DNA of 64,000 nucleotides, from assembly GCA_000702845.1 (NCBI GenBank), contig JNKK01000002.1, positions 62,001 through 126,000 of the forward strand, written 5' to 3'. The translations under genes were made by a program, and so were the position numbers. Source of the DNA: Lachnospiraceae bacterium FE2018 (GTDB lineage Bacteria; Bacillota; Clostridia; Lachnospirales; Lachnospiraceae). Positions 33,517 through 43,088 of this stretch are shown piece after piece. Numbering within the stretch: position 1 is the stretch's first letter; every line of letters starts with the position of its first letter. Under the pieces are notes generated by a model. The model was not told where the DNA came from, ran no database searches, and saw only the letters and a list, made by a program, of their open reading frames with translations.

Positions 33517-35840
33517 CTTACGGGATATCCATATTGGCGGTACAGCTGCTCGGCCTGCTCCTGTGCCCGGATGAGCGCTTCTTCCGGCGTCACTGATCCG
33601 TCGGCAGCCGCGCGGAACGCGTCACAGAGGATCGACATCACATCTCCGGTCGGGATCACACGCTGCCCTCTGCGGTGCGGAATGTAACGGGGAACAGAAG
33701 GCGCGATACTCTGTTCTGACCACACAAGCCAGGGATAGAGTTTCTGCAGCTTGAAATTGTGGTACGGCTCTGTAAATGGCGAAGCACCGTTCAGAACGGT
33801 CAGATAGAAGCTGGTATCACGCCTGCAGAACCAGTTCAGATATTCATATGCTTCCCGCTGTTTCGCCGAGCGCGGGTTCACACCGAAACTGAAACCGCCG
33901 CGGACGGGCTTGTTTCCGGGAATCCGGAAAGAACCGATCTGCGCCTGCAGGTTCTCACGGAGCAGACGGCTGATCATATGCGCGTGGTCACTGAAGGAAA
34001 TCAGCATCGCCGTCTTTCCGCTGCAGAAGTCTTCGATGCTCTGGTCAATATCTGTTTCTGTATAGTCGGACGGGACATACTGCAGGGTTGCCAGCGCGGC
34101 GTCAAAGGCGCGCACATTGGCGGAGGAATAAAAGGTCGGATGATTGTATGCGTCCCAGAGTGATCCGCCGTAGGAAGACAGACGGATCAGAAGTTCGGGG
34201 CCGAGAAATTCATTGCTGCGTGCGGTAAAAGAGGTCCCGTATTCTGTCGGAGAATCCGGATTAAAAGACCGCGTAAAAAAGGCGGCAATGTTATTAAACT
34301 CTGTCCAGGTCCGCGGCGGGCGCAGCGAGAGCGTGTTATTTGAACTGAACGCCTTCTGGTATGCGGGATCCTGAAAAAAATCACTGCGGTAAAATAAAAT
34401 CTGACTTGCCGCGGTAAAAGGAATTCCCTGCACTTTTCCGTCAACGATACAATTGTCAAGTGTCTGGCGGAAGAACCGGTCTGTATGGATATTGTACTGA
34501 CTGATAAAATCCGAAAGATCTGTCAGACAGCCATTCTCCGCCATCAGATCACGCCAGGGAGAATTATACGTATACAGGTCATAGGTTTCAAGAATCGACT
34601 GATAGTCTTCCCGCATCTTTTCATGCAGTTCTTCCTGCCGGCATACATCATAGTTGACAGGAATACCTGTCCGGTCCGTAAAATGACGCGTCAGCGAAAT
34701 GATCGGCTGGGTCGCAGTGGTGTCAACAATGAGAATCCGAAGCCCGGTGCGCTCCTGCGCGGCAGATGGTTCCGGAAGGACCGGGCGCTTCTGCAGCGTT
34801 TCGGCGGCCGGGAAATCCAGCGCATCATCCGCAGTCGTATCTTCCAGTTCGAGGTAGACCAGATCGTTTAATTCGGGCTGTTCGATGCTTCGGATCAGTG
34901 TCTGTGCAGCCAGGTCGCCCAGCTGCATAGCAGGACGGGAAATCTGATGAAGACCGACCCCTGCCTGGATGTTATTCCAGGATTCTTCACCAAATGTGAT
35001 AATCATGAGATCTTCCGGAATACGAAGTCCGCAGTACCGGATCGCGGCAGTTATTCCTTTTTCGATTTCACGGCTGGTACAGATGACAGCTTCCGGCCCG
35101 ATGCCTGCATACTGCTCAAGATAGTCACGAAATGCGTCCTCTTTGTTCATGCTCACAGAGAAGATGAGAGACTCGGGTGCGGGCATTCCGCTCTGTCCGG
35201 CCTGTCCTCCTTCTCCGGCAAAGGAAGCAAGTGCGTCCTGATATCCCTGCAGACAGTTCCGCTCAGGAGAAAAATTCAGCGGTCCGCAGGCAAGTAGAAT
35301 TCTGCGGTAACCTTTTTCCAGCAAATGTGTCATGAGCCGGTAGGTTGCCTGATACGAGTTAAAACCGATGAAGTTTGTGGCAAAGGAAGTCGGGGCGCGC
35401 TCGATAAAAACGGTCGGCACGCCGACATCTGCCACGCGCTGCTGGAAGAAATCGGTCCTTTCCGGCTGACAGGTGATCAGCAGAAGACCGTCAATATTCA
35501 TTGCGACCAGTTCATTGATGCTGCTCTGTTCCTGTTCCGGTATGTCATTGGAAAAGGCAACGCGGGGAATGTAGCCGTGACTTTGTAAATAAGAAGACAG
35601 ACTGGTAAAGATACTGGCATACAGAGCGTCCTGGATATTCGGCAGAATGATTCCGATTGATTTTGTGGAGGTCACCCGCAGATTGCGCGCGGATGCATTC
35701 GGAACATAGCCGAGTGCCTGCGCTGCTTCCAGTACGCGGTCACGCGTATCCGGCCTGACCGGCCGGGAATTGTTTAATACATAAGAAACAGTTGCGACAG
35801 AGACGCCGGCCTTTGCGGCAACTTCTTTAATGGTACTCAT
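33489..35840 (-). CDS. LacI-type regulator fused to an extracellular-type solute-binding domain
   Basis: 783 residues, far longer than the usual 330-350 of LacI proteins. Residues 1-55 are a LacI helix-turn-helix (TIKEVAAKAGVSVATVSYVLN) with hinge, 60-345 a periplasmic-binding-protein-like sensor (SIGIILPNIQDALYASIF; FIGFNSYQATYRL). From about 370 a second ligand-binding domain follows that resembles ABC-transporter family 1 sugar-binding proteins: VDTTATQPIISLTRHFTD, DLYTYNSPWRDLM, VQGIPFTAASQILFYRSDFF and GGFSFGVNPRSAKQREAYEYL. No signal peptide is present, so this binding domain must work in the cytoplasm, presumably as a second effector site. AGGAAAGGA precedes the ATG. The gene diverges from the oxidoreductase/isomerase genes, which are the likely targets. 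Confidence 0.9.
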   Translation of the reverse strand: MSTIKEVAAKAGVSVATVSYVLNNSRPVRPDTRDRVLEAAQALGYVPNASARNLRVTSTKSIGIILPNIQDALYASIFTSLSSYLQSHGYIPRVAFSNDIPEQEQSSINELVAMNIDGLLLITCQPERTDFFQQRVADVGVPTVFIERAPTSFATNFIGFNSYQATYRLMTHLLEKGYRRILLACGPLNFSPERNCLQGYQDALASFAGEGGQAGQSGMPAPESLIFSVSMNKEDAFRDYLEQYAGIGPEAVICTSREIEKGITAAIRYCGLRIPEDLMIITFGEESWNNIQAGVGLHQISRPAMQLGDLAAQTLIRSIEQPELNDLVYLELEDTTADDALDFPAAETLQKRPVLPEPSAAQERTGLRILIVDTTATQPIISLTRHFTDRTGIPVNYDVCRQEELHEKMREDYQSILETYDLYTYNSPWRDLMAENGCLTDLSDFISQYNIHTDRFFRQTLDNCIVDGKVQGIPFTAASQILFYRSDFFQDPAYQKAFSSNNTLSLRPPRTWTEFNNIAAFFTRSFNPDSPTEYGTSFTARSNEFLGPELLIRLSSYGGSLWDAYNHPTFYSSANVRAFDAALATLQYVPSDYTETDIDQSIEDFCSGKTAMLISFSDHAHMISRLLRENLQAQIGSFRIPGNKPVRGGFSFGVNPRSAKQREAYEYLNWFCRRDTSFYLTVLNGASPFTEPYHNFKLQKLYPWLVWSEQSIAPSVPRYIPHRRGQRVIPTGDVMSILCDAFRAAADGSVTPEEALIRAQEQAEQLYRQYGYPVRKTSPATRR

Positions 35841-35924
35841 GTGAAAAGTCCTTTCCTGATTAACAGAGTAAACAGTTTCCTAAAGTATAAAACAGAATGC
35901 GGATAAAGTAAAGGTGAAATTAAC

Positions 35925-35936
35925 TTAAACGATTAA
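35925..35936. promoter_or_regulatory. Candidate LacI-family operator
   Basis: TTAAACGATTAA is a near palindrome with a central CG, the typical form of LacI/GalR sites, between the divergent LacI fusion gene and the oxidoreductase gene and 22 bp before the -35 box at 35958. A related AAACGTTT palindrome is near 48029. Confidence 0.45.
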
Positions 35937-35957
35937 CCAATTATATTTAAAAACCTG

Positions 35958-35986
35958 TTGAAATTCAAAAAAAGGCATTGTATTAT
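35958..35986 (+). promoter_or_regulatory. Promoter for the oxidoreductase gene at 36149
   Basis: TTGAAA (35958-35963), 17 bp, TATTAT (35981-35986). The leader is about 155 nt, very A-rich and apparently unstructured. Confidence 0.75.
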
Positions 35987-36148
35987 AAACTCAACAAGCG
36001 GGACAACAAACCGCAGAGAACAAACGAGATGAAAAAGAAACCCGTCGGCAAATCAATTAAAAAAGAAAAGCAGCACTTAAATAAATCACAATCAGAACAA
36101 TAATCAGTCATTCAGAACAACAATCAAAAAAGAAAAGGAGAAATCAAA

Positions 36149-37327
36149 ATGAACATCGGCGAAAAGAAAATTGCAAGACCTTTCAGATGGGGAATCGTAG
36201 GCGGCGGACGTACAAGCCAGGTTGGATACAAGCATCGTCTTGGCGCGCGTATGGACAACACAAACTTTGATCTGCAGGCAGCAGCATTCGACATCGACGC
36301 TGACCGCTGCGTAGATTTCGGTAAGGCTCTGAACATGGATCCGGAGCGTCTGTACCCGGACTACAAGACCATGTTCGCAAAAGAGGCTGAGCGCGAAGAC
36401 GGCATCGAAGTTGTTGACATCGCTACCCCGAACTTCCAGCATTACGAAGTCTGCAAGGCTGCTCTTGAGGCAGGACTGCATGTTATCTGCGAAAAGCCGC
36501 TGTTCTTCGAAGTTGAGCAGGGTCTCGAGATCAAGAAGCTCGCTGAAGAAAAAGGCAAAGTTGTCTGCGTAACATACGGATTCTCCGGATTCCCGATGCT
36601 TCTGCAGATGCGCGCAATGGTTCAGAGCGGCATGCTCGGAAAGATCAACATGGTTGACCTGCGCTATGCACACGGATTCGGATGCAACGCTGAGGCAGAC
36701 GTCAAGGCAGAAGGCCAGAAGTGGCGTGTTGACCCGGCAAAGGTCGGAAAATCCTTCGTACTCGGAGATCTGTCCACACATACTTTCTACATGTCCCAGC
36801 TGATCTGCCCGGATCTGAAGCTGAAACAGGTTCTGTGTGACCGTCAGGCATTTGTCGGTTCCAGATATCCGCTCGAGGACAATGCATACTGCCTGATGCG
36901 CTATGAGAGCGGTGCTGTCGGCCGTATGTGGGCATCCGCAGTCAATGCAGGCGATATGAGCTCCCAGCACATCCGCATCGTCGGCTCCAAGGCTTCCCTG
37001 GAGTGGAACGACCAGACATGCGATCAGCTTCGCTACGAAGTACAGGGCCAGCCGGCACAGATCCTGACCCGCGGCATGGATTACCTTGACGGACTTGCAC
37101 AGGAAGACGAGCGCCTGGGCGCACTTCATTACGAAGGACTTCCGGAGAGCTGGGCAAACCTGTACACCAGATTCGCACAGGTCATCGACGCTAAGAACCG
37201 CGGCGACGAAGAGACTGTCAACAGCATCATCTATCCGGATCTTGACCACGGCATCGACGGCATCCGCTGGATCAACAGCTGTGCAAAATCCGCTGACGAA
37301 GGCGCTGTCTGGGTTGACTTCGAATAA
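36149..37327 (+). CDS. Gfo/Idh/MocA-family oxidoreductase
   Basis: 392 residues with AAAAGGAG before the ATG. The Rossmann NAD(P)-binding loop is WGIVGGGRTSQVG (14-26), the signature ICEKPLFF contains the conserved Lys116, and the C-terminal alpha/beta domain includes DLSTHTFYM. The N-terminal form GxxKHRLGARMD resembles the subgroup of about 390 residues that oxidises hydroxyls of sugars, anhydrosugars or cyclitols. Together with the TIM-barrel protein downstream it could start an oxidation and elimination or isomerisation route. Codon choice is strongly biased to a small set, unlike the genes upstream of 33 kb, suggesting high expression. Substrate unknown. Confidence 0.9.
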   Translation: MNIGEKKIARPFRWGIVGGGRTSQVGYKHRLGARMDNTNFDLQAAAFDIDADRCVDFGKALNMDPERLYPDYKTMFAKEAEREDGIEVVDIATPNFQHYEVCKAALEAGLHVICEKPLFFEVEQGLEIKKLAEEKGKVVCVTYGFSGFPMLLQMRAMVQSGMLGKINMVDLRYAHGFGCNAEADVKAEGQKWRVDPAKVGKSFVLGDLSTHTFYMSQLICPDLKLKQVLCDRQAFVGSRYPLEDNAYCLMRYESGAVGRMWASAVNAGDMSSQHIRIVGSKASLEWNDQTCDQLRYEVQGQPAQILTRGMDYLDGLAQEDERLGALHYEGLPESWANLYTRFAQVIDAKNRGDEETVNSIIYPDLDHGIDGIRWINSCAKSADEGAVWVDFE

Positions 37328-37680
37328 TAAAACCGAATAAGAACGTGTAAACCGGAATCATGCGGCAGATCAGACGGAACACCGGCATCTGCCGCATGTC
37401 CGGGTTTATCAGGAACAGGGTGTTCCCGTGAATGTGCAGGCCGCACAAAGCCTGAAATGCAGGAATTCTATGATTTGATTTTATGCGCGGGACTGGAAAA
37501 GTGCTTATTTCTACTGTTTCCTGAGAAGTTCCGAAAGAATACGGAATATTATTTGCAATAATCATATGGTACAGAGCATCTGTATCATCTATACTGAATA
37601 TAAGATAAAAAGGGCGCTGCATACAGAGGGCTGAGAAGGTACTTTCTGATATGCAAAACGGATGGATAAGGAGGAAGCAA
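37328..37680 (+). other. Intercistronic region with long hairpin
   Basis: No gene is seen. CATGCGGCAGAT (37359-37370) and ATCTGCCGCATG (37387-37398) pair perfectly, and AAACCGGA/TCCGGGTTT extends the stem outward. A second small hairpin GGAACAGGGTGTTCC follows near 37411. There is no T-run, so this looks like an RNA-stabilising or processing structure. Confidence 0.6.
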
Positions 37681-38649
37681 ATGAAACTTTCAATCTGCAC
37701 AGATGTATTTGGACCGATCCCGTTCACAGAGATGCTTGACAAAGTTGTCGCATACGGTATTCCGGCAATCGAACTGACCGCAGGCGGCTGGGGCGGATGT
37801 CATTTTATTCCGTCCGCGGAAGAACTGATCAACAACCCGGATAAGCTCGCTGCTTTCAAGGCAGAGATCGACAAGAGAGGTCTTGAGATTTCCGCACTGA
37901 ACTGCTCCGGCAATCCGCTGATCGATACACCGATGGGCAAGGCACACAGCAAGACCCAGCACGACACACTGAAGCTGGCAGGCCTTCTGGGCGTTAAGAC
38001 AATCGTCACCATGTCCGGCCTTCCGGCAGGAGCACCTGGCGACAAGACGCCGAACTGGATTGTTTCTACAATTTCATGGCCGGAGTATGACGGCTTCAAT
38101 TACATGGCAGAAGCTGTGAAATACCAGTGGGAAGTTGCTGCAGAGTGGTGGAAAGAGTTCTGCCAGTGCGCAAAGGACAATGGCGTGGAGAAGATCGCGA
38201 TCGAGGAGTTCCCGGGCGCGCTTGTTCATAACGTCCGCACATTCAATAAGCTTGTCGAAGTAGTCGGACCGGAGCTGTCTGATGTTCTCGGGCTGAACCT
38301 GGATCCGTCCCACCTGATGATCCAGGGCGCAGAGCCGATTGCCGCTGCACGCGCACTTGGCGATAAGATTTACTATGTACACGGCAAAGATGCCCGTCCG
38401 GAACAGTACAATGTTGACATTGACGGACTGCTTGAGAACCTTCCTGTCACAGAGACAAAAGACCGCACATGGAACTATGTCGCAGTCGGCTGCGGCAAAG
38501 ACCTGAAGTGGTGGAAAGAATTCTTCTCTGTTTGCTCCATGATGGGATATAACGGATATGTTTCCCTCGAGATGGAAGATCTCACCATGTCCGTTGAAGC
38601 CGGTCTGCAGACATCTATCGATGCGCTGAAGATGACAATCAGCCAGTAA
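37681..38649 (+). CDS. TIM-barrel sugar phosphate isomerase/epimerase-like protein
   Basis: 322 residues; start at 37681 (MKLSICTDVFGPIPFTEML) with AAGGAGGAAG. Xylose-isomerase-like/AP-endonuclease-2 fold: likely metal ligands are in IAIEEFPG (Glu), GLNLDPSHL (Asp, His), YYVHGKDA (His) and VSLEMED (Glu). Relatives include xylulose, ketose and inosose isomerases and lyases that act on 3-keto sugars. It is paired with the Gfo/Idh/MocA gene upstream. Conserved NCSGNPL and HGKD blocks mark a subgroup that I cannot assign to one substrate. Followed by a strong terminator. Confidence 0.88.
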   Translation: MKLSICTDVFGPIPFTEMLDKVVAYGIPAIELTAGGWGGCHFIPSAEELINNPDKLAAFKAEIDKRGLEISALNCSGNPLIDTPMGKAHSKTQHDTLKLAGLLGVKTIVTMSGLPAGAPGDKTPNWIVSTISWPEYDGFNYMAEAVKYQWEVAAEWWKEFCQCAKDNGVEKIAIEEFPGALVHNVRTFNKLVEVVGPELSDVLGLNLDPSHLMIQGAEPIAAARALGDKIYYVHGKDARPEQYNVDIDGLLENLPVTETKDRTWNYVAVGCGKDLKWWKEFFSVCSMMGYNGYVSLEMEDLTMSVEAGLQTSIDALKMTISQ

Positions 38650-38656
38650 TTCTGAT

Positions 38657-38700
38657 TGAAAAAGGCTGTCTTCTGATTGATCGGGAAAGACAGCCTTTTT
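38657..38700 (+). terminator. Intrinsic terminator after the isomerase-like gene
   Basis: AAAAAGGCTGTCTT and AAAGACAGCCTTTTTT form a stem of about 13 bp with a T-run. Confidence 0.9.
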
Positions 38701-39041
38701 TCAGTGCCTGTCAATGCCTTTGGTTACCCTGGACCTGCTGTGCGGCGGCAGGCGGACCTTTCGGAATTTATAATTTGTTTATTGTTTAACAATGTGAACG
38801 AATGATGAATAAATTATTAACGAAATATTCGAAATGTCCAAGTAATAAATCATTTTGTGCTACTTTCAATTATGCAAAAAGTGATAAAATGAATTTTGTC
38901 CAAGTGTATAAGTAATTTGCCCTTTTTTTTAGGCGGTTTGTACAAATATTCGGCTTAGATTTGTGCAGGTTGCTGAGTTGAAACAGGGAGACGGTTACTT
39001 TAGGGGGGACGCAGCGATTAATTTGGTAAAGGAGGGATAGA
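38701..39041. other. Long AT-rich regulatory region before the ABC genes
   Basis: No gene is seen. The segment TGTCCAAGT followed by TAA-rich sequence occurs twice (about 38835 and 38897), a possible operator pair. A clear promoter was not chosen among several AT-rich candidates. Confidence 0.4.
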
Positions 39042-40544
39042 GTGGCGGAAAAAAAGGTTGCTATCGAGCTGAAAAACATTTCCAAGTCTTTTCCGGGTGT
39101 AAAAGCGCTGGATAATGTCAGCTTCACAGTAAACGAAGGCGAATGTCACGTTCTGGTAGGCGAGAATGGCGCCGGAAAATCGACACTGATCAAATGTATC
39201 AATGGTATGTACACGGCCGATGAGGGCGAGGTATATGTCTTCGGAGAGAAAATTACGACTCACAATCCGAGATACATGAAGGAAAAAGGTGTTGCGACAA
39301 TCCATCAGGAGCTGAACCCGGTTCCGGATCTGACAATCGCAGAGAACATTTTCCTTGGAAGACTGCCGCAGAACAAGTTCAAGATGATCAACAAGAAGTA
39401 TATGTTCAGCGAGGCACAGCGCCTCATCGATGAACTCGGCTTCAAGTATGACGCAAAAGCGCTGATGCGTTCACTGACCGTATCAGATACGCAGATCATC
39501 GAGATCATCAAGGCAATCTCAGTTAACGCAAAAATCATTATCATGGATGAGCCGACATCCTCAATCACAGAGGCAGAGGTAGCAGTCCTTCACGAGCAGG
39601 TTATGCGCCTGAAGAAGATGGGCATCGCTATTATCTACATTTCCCATAAGCTGGACGAGCTGAAGGTCGTCGGCGACAGACTGACCGTTCTTCGAGACGG
39701 ACACAGTATTTCTTCGCACGACATCAATGACCTGACGCAGGATGAGATCATTGCGAAGATGGTCGGACGTAAGATGGACAATGTCTATCCGGAGAAGACC
39801 AATAAGGTCGGCGAGCCGCTGTTCGAAGTCAAAGATCTTTCCGGTGAGAAATTCCACAACGTCAATTTCACACTTCACAAAGGCGAGATCCTTGGTATGG
39901 CAGGACTGGTCGGCGCAGGCCGTACAGAGACATGCCGCGGAATCTTCGGTCTGGACCCGATCACAGGCGGAACCATGCTGCTGAACGGCAAAGAAGTCAA
40001 GGTTTCCAAGGTTAAAGACGCAATCGACAACGGTATTATTTACCTGTCTGAGGACCGTAAACTGGAAGGTCTTGTCCTGATTCGCTCCATCTGTGAGAAT
40101 ATCGGACTGCCGAACCTGAAGAAATACAAAGGCGTATTCCTGAACAAGATCGCAGAGCGCAAGGATGCTGAGGAGATGAAGACAAAACTCCGCATCAAGA
40201 CCCCGACGGTCGACACACCTGCAATGAGCCTTTCCGGTGGTAACCAGCAGAAGGTCGTCATTGCGAAATGGCTGTGCAAGAACTGCGACATCCTGATTTT
40301 CGACGAGCCGACCAGAGGTATCGACGTCGGTGCGAAGTATGAGATCTACAAGATCATGATCGACCTCGCAGAACAGGGCGCAGGTGTTATCATGATCTCC
40401 TCAGAACTTCCGGAGATCATCGGTGTCTGCGACAGAACACTGGTCATGGCAGAAGGACGTGTTACAGGCGAAGTTATGAGAGAGGACTTCTCTCAGGAAG
40501 CGATTATGAGTTTTGCATTAGGAGGAAGTGCGGCTAATGGCTAA
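39042..40544 (+). CDS. Sugar ABC transporter, duplicated ATP-binding subunit (RbsA/MglA type)
   Basis: 500 residues; GTG start with AAAGGAGGGA. Two nucleotide-binding domains in tandem: the first has Walker A GENGAGKST and Walker B IIIMDEPTSS, the second has the signature LSGGNQQKVVIAKW and Walker B ILIFDEPTRGIDVG. This layout belongs to carbohydrate-uptake class 2 (ribose, galactose, inositol-like, autoinducer-2). The permease gene overlaps its end, and the binding lipoprotein follows. Likely energises import of the substrate processed by the oxidoreductases and isomerases around it. Confidence 0.95.
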   Translation: MAEKKVAIELKNISKSFPGVKALDNVSFTVNEGECHVLVGENGAGKSTLIKCINGMYTADEGEVYVFGEKITTHNPRYMKEKGVATIHQELNPVPDLTIAENIFLGRLPQNKFKMINKKYMFSEAQRLIDELGFKYDAKALMRSLTVSDTQIIEIIKAISVNAKIIIMDEPTSSITEAEVAVLHEQVMRLKKMGIAIIYISHKLDELKVVGDRLTVLRDGHSISSHDINDLTQDEIIAKMVGRKMDNVYPEKTNKVGEPLFEVKDLSGEKFHNVNFTLHKGEILGMAGLVGAGRTETCRGIFGLDPITGGTMLLNGKEVKVSKVKDAIDNGIIYLSEDRKLEGLVLIRSICENIGLPNLKKYKGVFLNKIAERKDAEEMKTKLRIKTPTVDTPAMSLSGGNQQKVVIAKWLCKNCDILIFDEPTRGIDVGAKYEIYKIMIDLAEQGAGVIMISSELPEIIGVCDRTLVMAEGRVTGEVMREDFSQEAIMSFALGGSAANG

Positions 40545-41502
40545 AGCAGAGAAAAAAGAATTTAATTTTGGTGAATTTTATAGTAAATATGGTATTTTCC
40601 TGATTTTCATTCTGATGTTCATCATCTTCGCAGTTGTTAACCACAACTTCCTTTCCGGAATGAACATCAGAAATATCCTGAGACAGGTCGTTGTTATCAC
40701 CCTGCTTGCCTGCGGTGAGCAGTTCATGATCATCTGCGGCATGATCGACCTGGGTGCTTCCCGAGTCCTTGCCTGCGCAGGTACCCTTTCAGCATACTGC
40801 ATGCTGACAACACACAATCTGTTTCTTGCAATTATCGTAGCACTGTTCGTAGGACTTTGCTTCGGCGCATTCGCGGGATTCTTCATCACAAAATTTGACA
40901 TTCCGCCTTTCATCGCAACACTGGCAACCATGATGGTCGCTGAAGGTTTCATCATGACCTTCACAGGCGGACAGAACTACTCCAACCTCGGTGATGCATA
41001 CACATTCATCGGCCAGGGCTACATCGGAATCATTCCGTTCCCGGTTATCCTGATGATCATCATCCTGCTGATCACCTACTACATCCTGTCCTGGACTCCG
41101 ATCGGACGCGGCATGTATGCAGTCGGCGGCAACCAGAACGCAGCAAAAGCTTCCGGTATCAACGTCGGCATGGTTAAGTTCTTCGCAGCAATCTACTCCG
41201 GACTGATGTCAGCATGCGCAGGTATCGTCCTGATGGCACGTATGAATTCCGGACAGCCGGCAGCAGCGCTCACCTACGAGATGGACGCAATCGCAGCCGT
41301 TGTCATGGGTGGTACATCCATGGCAGGTGGTACTGGTACAGTTGTTAACACCATCATCGGTTCTCTGATCATCGGTATCATCCGTAACTTCATGAACCTG
41401 CAGAACATCACAGCATCCCTGCAGAAACTCGTTCTTGGTCTTCTCGTACTTCTCGCAGTTATCATCGATACTGTCGTACGTAACTCCAGAACAAAAGGCT
41501 GA
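40537..41502 (+). CDS. Sugar ABC transporter permease (RbsC type)
   Basis: About 321 residues; ATG at 40537 after GGAGGAAG, overlapping the ATPase gene by 8 bp. Eight to ten membrane helices; LACGEQFMIICGMIDLGAS and AYTFIGQGYIGIIPFPV are typical of the RbsC/AraH family, and the cytoplasmic EAA-like coupling stretch is GRGMYAVGGNQNAAKASGINV. A single permease gene is present, so it probably forms a homodimer. Confidence 0.95.
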   Translation: MAKAEKKEFNFGEFYSKYGIFLIFILMFIIFAVVNHNFLSGMNIRNILRQVVVITLLACGEQFMIICGMIDLGASRVLACAGTLSAYCMLTTHNLFLAIIVALFVGLCFGAFAGFFITKFDIPPFIATLATMMVAEGFIMTFTGGQNYSNLGDAYTFIGQGYIGIIPFPVILMIIILLITYYILSWTPIGRGMYAVGGNQNAAKASGINVGMVKFFAAIYSGLMSACAGIVLMARMNSGQPAAALTYEMDAIAAVVMGGTSMAGGTGTVVNTIIGSLIIGIIRNFMNLQNITASLQKLVLGLLVLLAVIIDTVVRNSRTKG

Positions 41503-41660
41503 TTCTTATCGCTTTTTAATAATGTGCGTAAGCGGATTCCGGGCGGGAGCTGCCCGTCCGGATCCCTGCAATTCTTATGGTTAATATATGCAGTGCCGCA
41601 GACGGCATGTGTATATTAATAGATAAATCTTTTTCATTTTTCATTAAGGGAGGAAAACAA

Positions 41661-42824
41661 ATGAAAAAAAAGATTCTTGCATCGATTCTTGCAGCAGGTA
41701 TGGTAGCTAGCCTCGCAGCATGCGGCGGCGGCGCAGCTTCTTCAGGCGGAGACAGCGCAGCAGCAAGCAGTGCAGCAGAAGCAACATCTGAGGCAGCAGC
41801 AGAAGATGCAGCAGCTGATGACGCAGCAGCAGAGGATGCTGGATCAGAAGATTCTGAGACAGATATCATGTACACAAAGGCAGACATCGAGGCAGCAGGC
41901 GATGGACTCGGCGACTGGGAAGCAGACTATGATATGCCTACAGCTGGTGACGAAGCGTTCACATGGGGCTACATCGACATGGGCTTCAAAGATACCTTCA
42001 CAACCAAGATCCGTAACACATTCAAATATTACTGCGAACTGAACTTCCCGAATGTCAAGATCAATGAAGGCGACGGCGAGATGGACCCGAACAGACAGCT
42101 TCAGCTGGCTGAGAACTTCATCACACAGGGCGTTGATGCAATCATCCTTGACCCGACAGATGCTGACGGATGCCTTGGTATCGTAGAGCTCTGCCAGGAA
42201 GCTAAGATGCCGCTCGTTCTGGTAAACGCTATTGTTCACACAGACGCTATGAACAACGGTATTGGTTTCGTTGGTTCTGATAACTACTATGCAGGACAGC
42301 TTGAGGCTGAATGGATCATTGCAAACGTTGATGACTCTGAGACAGTTAACATGTGCTACCAGAGAGGTCAGGAAGGTTACGACCACACTGAGCTCCGTCA
42401 GAAAGGTGTCTTCGAGACACTCGACAAGGCTGGATTCAACTATGATCTGAAGGCAGTTCTTATCTCTGACTACATGCGTGACAAAGCTATGAACAACGCA
42501 GAAGACTGGACAAACAGCTTCGGCGAAGACATCAAGGTTATTCCGTGCTGCAACGACGAGTCCGCAATGGGTACTCTGCAGGCATACCAGGCAGCAGGTC
42601 TTGCTGATGGTGTTGATATCCTTGGTATCGATGCAAACCAGGATGCTCTTCAGGAAGTTAAGAAAGGCAACCTTGCTTGCACAGTCTTCCAGAATGGTCT
42701 TGCACAGGCTAAATGGGCAGCAGCTTCCGCATACGACGCTTGCGTAAACGGCACAGTTGAGACTAAGGGCGTTGACGTTCCGTTCGAGCTGGTTGATGCT
42801 ACAAACATTGACGATTATCTCTAA
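41661..42824 (+). CDS. Sugar-binding lipoprotein of the ABC transporter
   Basis: 387 residues; ATG at 41661 after AGGGAGG. The signal MKKKILASILAAGMVASLAAC ends in a lipobox. A Ser/Ala/Glu/Asp linker leads to a periplasmic-binding domain of the ribose type: NFITQGVDAIILDPTDADG, VLVNAIVHTDAM, GFVGSDNYYAGQLEAEWI and NDESAMGTLQAYQAAG. It gathers the substrate for the RbsA/RbsC-type pair. Codon use is strongly biased (GCA, ATC, GAC), consistent with the high expression usual for binding proteins. Confidence 0.95.
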   Translation: MKKKILASILAAGMVASLAACGGGAASSGGDSAAASSAAEATSEAAAEDAAADDAAAEDAGSEDSETDIMYTKADIEAAGDGLGDWEADYDMPTAGDEAFTWGYIDMGFKDTFTTKIRNTFKYYCELNFPNVKINEGDGEMDPNRQLQLAENFITQGVDAIILDPTDADGCLGIVELCQEAKMPLVLVNAIVHTDAMNNGIGFVGSDNYYAGQLEAEWIIANVDDSETVNMCYQRGQEGYDHTELRQKGVFETLDKAGFNYDLKAVLISDYMRDKAMNNAEDWTNSFGEDIKVIPCCNDESAMGTLQAYQAAGLADGVDILGIDANQDALQEVKKGNLACTVFQNGLAQAKWAAASAYDACVNGTVETKGVDVPFELVDATNIDDYL

Positions 42825-42935
42825 TTCCTGAAAACTGATTCCGACAGCAATGTTGTCCGGTATCAACAGGGAAAACTTCTGAAAAAGAAGAAACTTGAGA
42901 CAATTGCATAACGTGAATAAAGGGGTCTGTCGTGG

Positions 42936-42966
42936 CATAGAAAGCCGCGGCGGGCTTCTTTTTTGT
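42936..42966 (+). terminator. Intrinsic terminator after the binding-protein gene
   Basis: GAAAGCC, GC-rich loop, GGGCTTC, six T. Confidence 0.85.
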
Positions 42967-42977
42967 CTGCCGCTTTG

Positions 42978-43006
42978 TTGCCAGAAAGAAATGTCTCTGC
43001 TATAAT
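42978..43006 (+). promoter_or_regulatory. Promoter for the AraC-type gene
   Basis: TTGCCA (42978-42983), 17 bp, TATAAT (43001-43006) with TGC extension. Confidence 0.8.
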
Positions 43007-43088
43007 CTTCCCGAGCGGGATTTAAACGCGATGGAAACGGATCAAATGCTGCGAGGGATTGCGGCGATGCAGTACCGGAGGGACACAG

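Noticed and set aside
36029-36103. 24-codon frame in the leader of the oxidoreductase gene
   Set aside because: The leader is extremely A-rich and only a weak GAG-like site precedes the ATG; not supported as a gene.
36149-38649. C-glycoside-deglycosylating (DgpABC-like) operon
   Set aside because: The oxidoreductase/isomerase pair is suggestive, but no DgpB-like gene is present and similarity cannot be judged by eye; kept only as one possibility.
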